5,969 nt of DNA from a bacterium (GTDB lineage: Bacteria; Vulcanimicrobiota; Xenobia; Xenobiales; Xenobiaceae): positions 1 through 5,969 of the forward strand of contig JAFSXH010000205.1 in the NCBI GenBank assembly GCA_017444165.1, read 5' to 3'. Below the pieces are notes generated by a model, which ran no database searches, was not told where the DNA came from, and saw only the letters and a list, made by a program, of their open reading frames with translations. Below are positions 3,424 to 5,969 of this stretch, piece after piece. The position numbers and the translations under genes were made by a program. Positions within the stretch are counted from its first letter, which is position 1; the number at the start of each line of letters is the position of its first letter.

Positions 3424-5760
3424 TTAATGGGTCTTAGCTCTAGTCGCAGAAGAAACACTGCGCACACCGCGCAAAGCCTTGAGTGACTCTTCCATCTGCA
3501 GAGAATTTGTCACCTCTATCGTTAATTTTACTCTGGCCTTATCTCTGATAGTGTTGGCCTGGCAAGATTTTACCTTAACCTTTATATCCTTGAGACAGGA
3601 GAGGAGATCGGCCACTAGACCATTGCGATCCCAAGCATCAACGTTAAGTTGGACGGTGTATGTGTTACTGGCAACATTTACTCGCTTGTTCCATTGACAC
3701 TGAACTATTCTTTCAGGATGAAGCCTCTGCAGATCAGCTAAATTTATGCAGTCGGAACGATGGATAGATACACCTTTGCCTATAGTCACATAACCTATGA
3801 TCTTATCACCAGGAACAGGAGTGCAACACTGGGCCATTTTGGTGAGCATGGTATCGATACCTTGAATAATTATCTCACGCTTAGAACCAGCTTGTTTGAG
3901 ATCAGCAGAAGAGGTCGGCAGAGAAGTATTCTCCTCCACTTCAGGCTCAGGCAGAGTTTTGGGAAGCATGTTTTGCATACGCCCCAATATCTGTGCAGCT
4001 GTATTTTCGCCATAACCGATACTGGCCATCAAATCGTCTATGCTGAGGAAACTCAGATGTTGAGCTACTTTTAAGAGTAACTCCTCATTAGTGGAGAGAT
4101 CTACCAGGCGAAGTCGTTTAGCTTCGCTCTTAAAGGCCTCGCGTCCGCGCAAAATATTCTCATCTCGCCGCTCTTTTTTGAACCAGGCGCGGATCTTGCT
4201 TATAGCCTGATGACTAGCACAGATGCGCAACCAATCGCGTGAAGGTATGCCGTTTTTAGCCGTCTTGATCTCCACCACATCGGCGGTAGCTAGCTTGTAA
4301 TCTAGAGAGACCATCTTGCCATTAACGATAGCTCCTACACAACGATGACCGACATCGGTGTGAATTCTATAAGCAAAATCGATAGGCGTAGAACCAACAG
4401 GCAAATTTATAACATCACCTACTGGAGTAAAGGCGAAGATATCCTTCTTTAGCAAATCTACCTTGACATGCTGAGATAGAGACGATTCTACTTCATTACC
4501 GCCTTCATTTTGCCAATTGAACAAAGCTCTGATCCAGGGGTGGATCTGGGCAAATATATCGCGGCTGTTTTTATCGGCAGAATGCCCCTCCTTGTAAGCC
4601 CAGTGGGCCGCCACACCTATCTCATTGACTCGGTGCATCTCAAAAGTGCGGATCTGCACCTCTAGGGGTACATCGTCAGGCCCTGTTATGGTGGTATGCA
4701 AACACTGATAGTTGTTGTCCTTAGGACGGGCGATATAATCTTTTATGCGATTGTCCATAGGAGTCCAGATCTGATGGATCTCCCCTAAAATCTTATAGCA
4801 ACTACCTTTCGAACCGACCATAATGCGCAAAGCCACGAGATCGTAAACTTCAGCTAGAGTCTTGCCCGCCTTTTTCATCTTGCGAAATACACTATAGAGA
4901 CTTTTGAAACGATACTCTATCTCGTTCCTGGTGTTCATCTCTTCCAGACGCTCTTTGATTATCTCAACTACTTTCTCTAAGGCTTTCTCGTAGCGAGGGC
5001 GCAAGATATTTAACTCATCGGTGAGCTTCTTGTATTCTTCGGGATAGGCGTACTGAAAAGCTAAATTTTCCATCTCTGCCTTAAATTCCCAAATACCTAA
5101 ACGAGAAGCTATAGGAACGAATATGTCCAGACTCTCTCGAGCTATAGACTGGCGAACCAAAGGATCGCAATATTCCAAAGTGCGCAGATTGTGCAAGCGG
5201 TCAGCAAACTTGACGATGATCACACGCAGATCACGCGACATAGCCAAGAAGATCTTGCGCAAGTTTTCTACTGATGACTTTTCCAGAGAGTCCGAGCGAG
5301 TCTTGCTCTTCTTAGCGATCTTCTCTTTGCGGATCTCTTCTTTCTCTTGTTCGGAGAATAGGCCCGTCAATTTAGTGACATTCTTAATTAACATGGCCTG
5401 TTCACTGCCAAAGTTCTCTTTTATAAAATCTAAAGTTACTCCCGTATTCTCTTCGATAAGATCGTGCATTAAACAGGTAGATATAATTATAGGATCGAGC
5501 TTGTATTTGAGCAGGATCTTAGTGGCCTCCCAGAGGTGGACTATGCAAGGATCTCCAGAGAGGCGCATTTGGCCACGGTGAGCTAAAGCGGCAAAGTGGT
5601 AAGCCTTCCTTACCGACTCCAGTCCTTGAGCATCTAAATATTTACAGCTCTCAATAAGCTCGTTCTCAATATTCCTTTCGAACTCGCTGAGTTCTTGATC
5701 CATATAATTTTTTAATCTATCGCACACTACTTGAGCCTCTTTCCACGGTGACGACTCCAT
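3424..5760 (-). CDS. rel: Bifunctional-type (p)ppGpp synthetase/hydrolase, long Rel protein
   Basis: Rel enzymes make (p)ppGpp from ATP and GDP/GTP during amino-acid starvation on the ribosome, and hydrolyse it otherwise. The domain order in 778 residues is complete. The HD hydrolase domain has His75, HD at 99-100 and ADRLHN at 186-191. The synthetase domain has RFK (284-286), YDL (Asp307), RIKD (338-341, the RXKD form of Rel/SpoT-type enzymes), YQCLHTT and LEVQIRT (Glu367). TGS spans about 438-500, a Cys-Cys/His/Cys region lies at 645-671, and ACT at about 700-775. Two oddities lie in the hydrolase domain: HDLIEENT replaces the usual HDxxEDT, and a Lys/Glu-rich stretch at about 136-163 is some 19 residues longer than in B. 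subtilis Rel. The start is uncertain: an in-frame TAG directly precedes ATG 5760 and the best upstream GGGAGAG is 13 bases away. GTG 5727 has AAAGAGG eight bases upstream. ATG 5703 gives the most typical N-terminal length but has no ribosome site. The gene symbol could equally be relA. Confidence 0.95.
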   Translation of the reverse strand: MESSPWKEAQVVCDRLKNYMDQELSEFERNIENELIESCKYLDAQGLESVRKAYHFAALAHRGQMRLSGDPCIVHLWEATKILLKYKLDPIIISTCLMHDLIEENTGVTLDFIKENFGSEQAMLIKNVTKLTGLFSEQEKEEIRKEKIAKKSKTRSDSLEKSSVENLRKIFLAMSRDLRVIIVKFADRLHNLRTLEYCDPLVRQSIARESLDIFVPIASRLGIWEFKAEMENLAFQYAYPEEYKKLTDELNILRPRYEKALEKVVEIIKERLEEMNTRNEIEYRFKSLYSVFRKMKKAGKTLAEVYDLVALRIMVGSKGSCYKILGEIHQIWTPMDNRIKDYIARPKDNNYQCLHTTITGPDDVPLEVQIRTFEMHRVNEIGVAAHWAYKEGHSADKNSRDIFAQIHPWIRALFNWQNEGGNEVESSLSQHVKVDLLKKDIFAFTPVGDVINLPVGSTPIDFAYRIHTDVGHRCVGAIVNGKMVSLDYKLATADVVEIKTAKNGIPSRDWLRICASHQAISKIRAWFKKERRDENILRGREAFKSEAKRLRLVDLSTNEELLLKVAQHLSFLSIDDLMASIGYGENTAAQILGRMQNMLPKTLPEPEVEENTSLPTSSADLKQAGSKREIIIQGIDTMLTKMAQCCTPVPGDKIIGYVTIGKGVSIHRSDCINLADLQRLHPERIVQCQWNKRVNVASNTYTVQLNVDAWDRNGLVADLLSCLKDIKVKVKSCQANTIRDKARVKLTIEVTNSLQMEESLKALRGVRSVSSATRAKTH

Positions 5761-5969
5761 CTACATTTTTGATCTCTCCCATGAGCTTTTCCAACTCTTC
5801 TACAGATCCCGCTCCTACTTCAATTATTATATCAGTAACGTTGCGAGCGTAATCGTTAGAAAATTCGTATTTATAGATCAATACGTCTTTATTGTCGAAG
5901 ACAGAAATTATATCGTTCGACAGTCCGTGACGTACGAGGGCGCAGATAAAAATTTTAGAGCGCAGAGAA
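5717..5969 (-). CDS. C-terminal part of an ACT-like domain protein (cut by window edge)
   Basis: The last 83 residues of a gene whose start lies beyond the right edge are visible; the stop TAG is at 5717-5719. From about residue 4 to 76 the pattern fits a beta-alpha-beta-beta-alpha-beta ACT fold. A strand (KIFICALV) leads to HGLSNDIISVF in the position of the usual GL..DI helix. Two strands follow (DVLIYKYEF and VTDIIIEVGA), then helix VEELEKLMGEIKNV and a closing GVVTVER strand. This resembles the ACT domain at the end of Rel proteins, though other ACT proteins remain possible and I cannot name the gene. It overlaps the longest rel frame by 44 bp (11 bp if rel starts at GTG 5727), which implies one operon and translational coupling. 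recJ or apt commonly precede rel in Firmicutes, but nothing visible shows either here. Confidence 0.7.
   Translation of the reverse strand, partial: SLRSKIFICALVRHGLSNDIISVFDNKDVLIYKYEFSNDYARNVTDIIIEVGAGSVEELEKLMGEIKNVDGVVTVERGSSSVR

Noticed and set aside
5123..5581. Plus-strand 152-codon frame opposite rel
   Set aside because: Shadow of the rel coding sequence; the rel motifs on the other strand are unambiguous.

Overview
This window looks like chromosomal DNA from a moderately AT-rich bacterium. I favour a Firmicutes-type lineage, possibly Negativicutes, but hold that loosely. The reasons are Shine-Dalgarno sites of AGG/GAGG type, a short ProB without a PUA domain, and the Rel-Dtd gene pair. 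No taxon-defining marker such as rRNA is present.

Layout: (1) 16-798, minus strand: proB, glutamate 5-kinase, with a plausible sigma-A promoter and an overlapping palindrome upstream. A ribosome binding site at the left edge suggests another gene (proA is the natural guess) starting just outside. (2) About 880-1741: roughly 850 bases with no convincing gene. They hold two tandem copies of a structured element of about 290-360 bp, a truncated third copy, and two unrelated arrays of 7-bp repeats. (3) 1742-2953, plus strand: a 12-helix MFS transporter with a TTG start, oriented against its neighbours. (4) 2968-5760, minus strand: dtd (D-aminoacyl-tRNA deacylase) downstream of a long Rel-family (p)ppGpp synthetase/hydrolase, 15 bp apart and so probably co-transcribed. 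(5) 5717-5969, minus strand: the C-terminal 83 residues of a protein ending in an ACT-like domain. Its 3' end overlaps the rel reading frame, so it is probably part of the same operon.

The gene content is mostly housekeeping: proline synthesis, stringent response, and removal of D-amino acids from tRNA. The unusual material is the repeat block between proB and the transporter. There the hairpin stems are kept while the loops vary, and one stem pair shows a compensatory change, which suggests selection on (or mobility of) a folded nucleic acid rather than a protein. Second in interest are the altered hydrolase motif and charged insertion in Rel, and the ACT-ended protein just upstream of it. 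I could not recognise a known defence, mobile or RNA family here, and I do not claim that a new system is proven.
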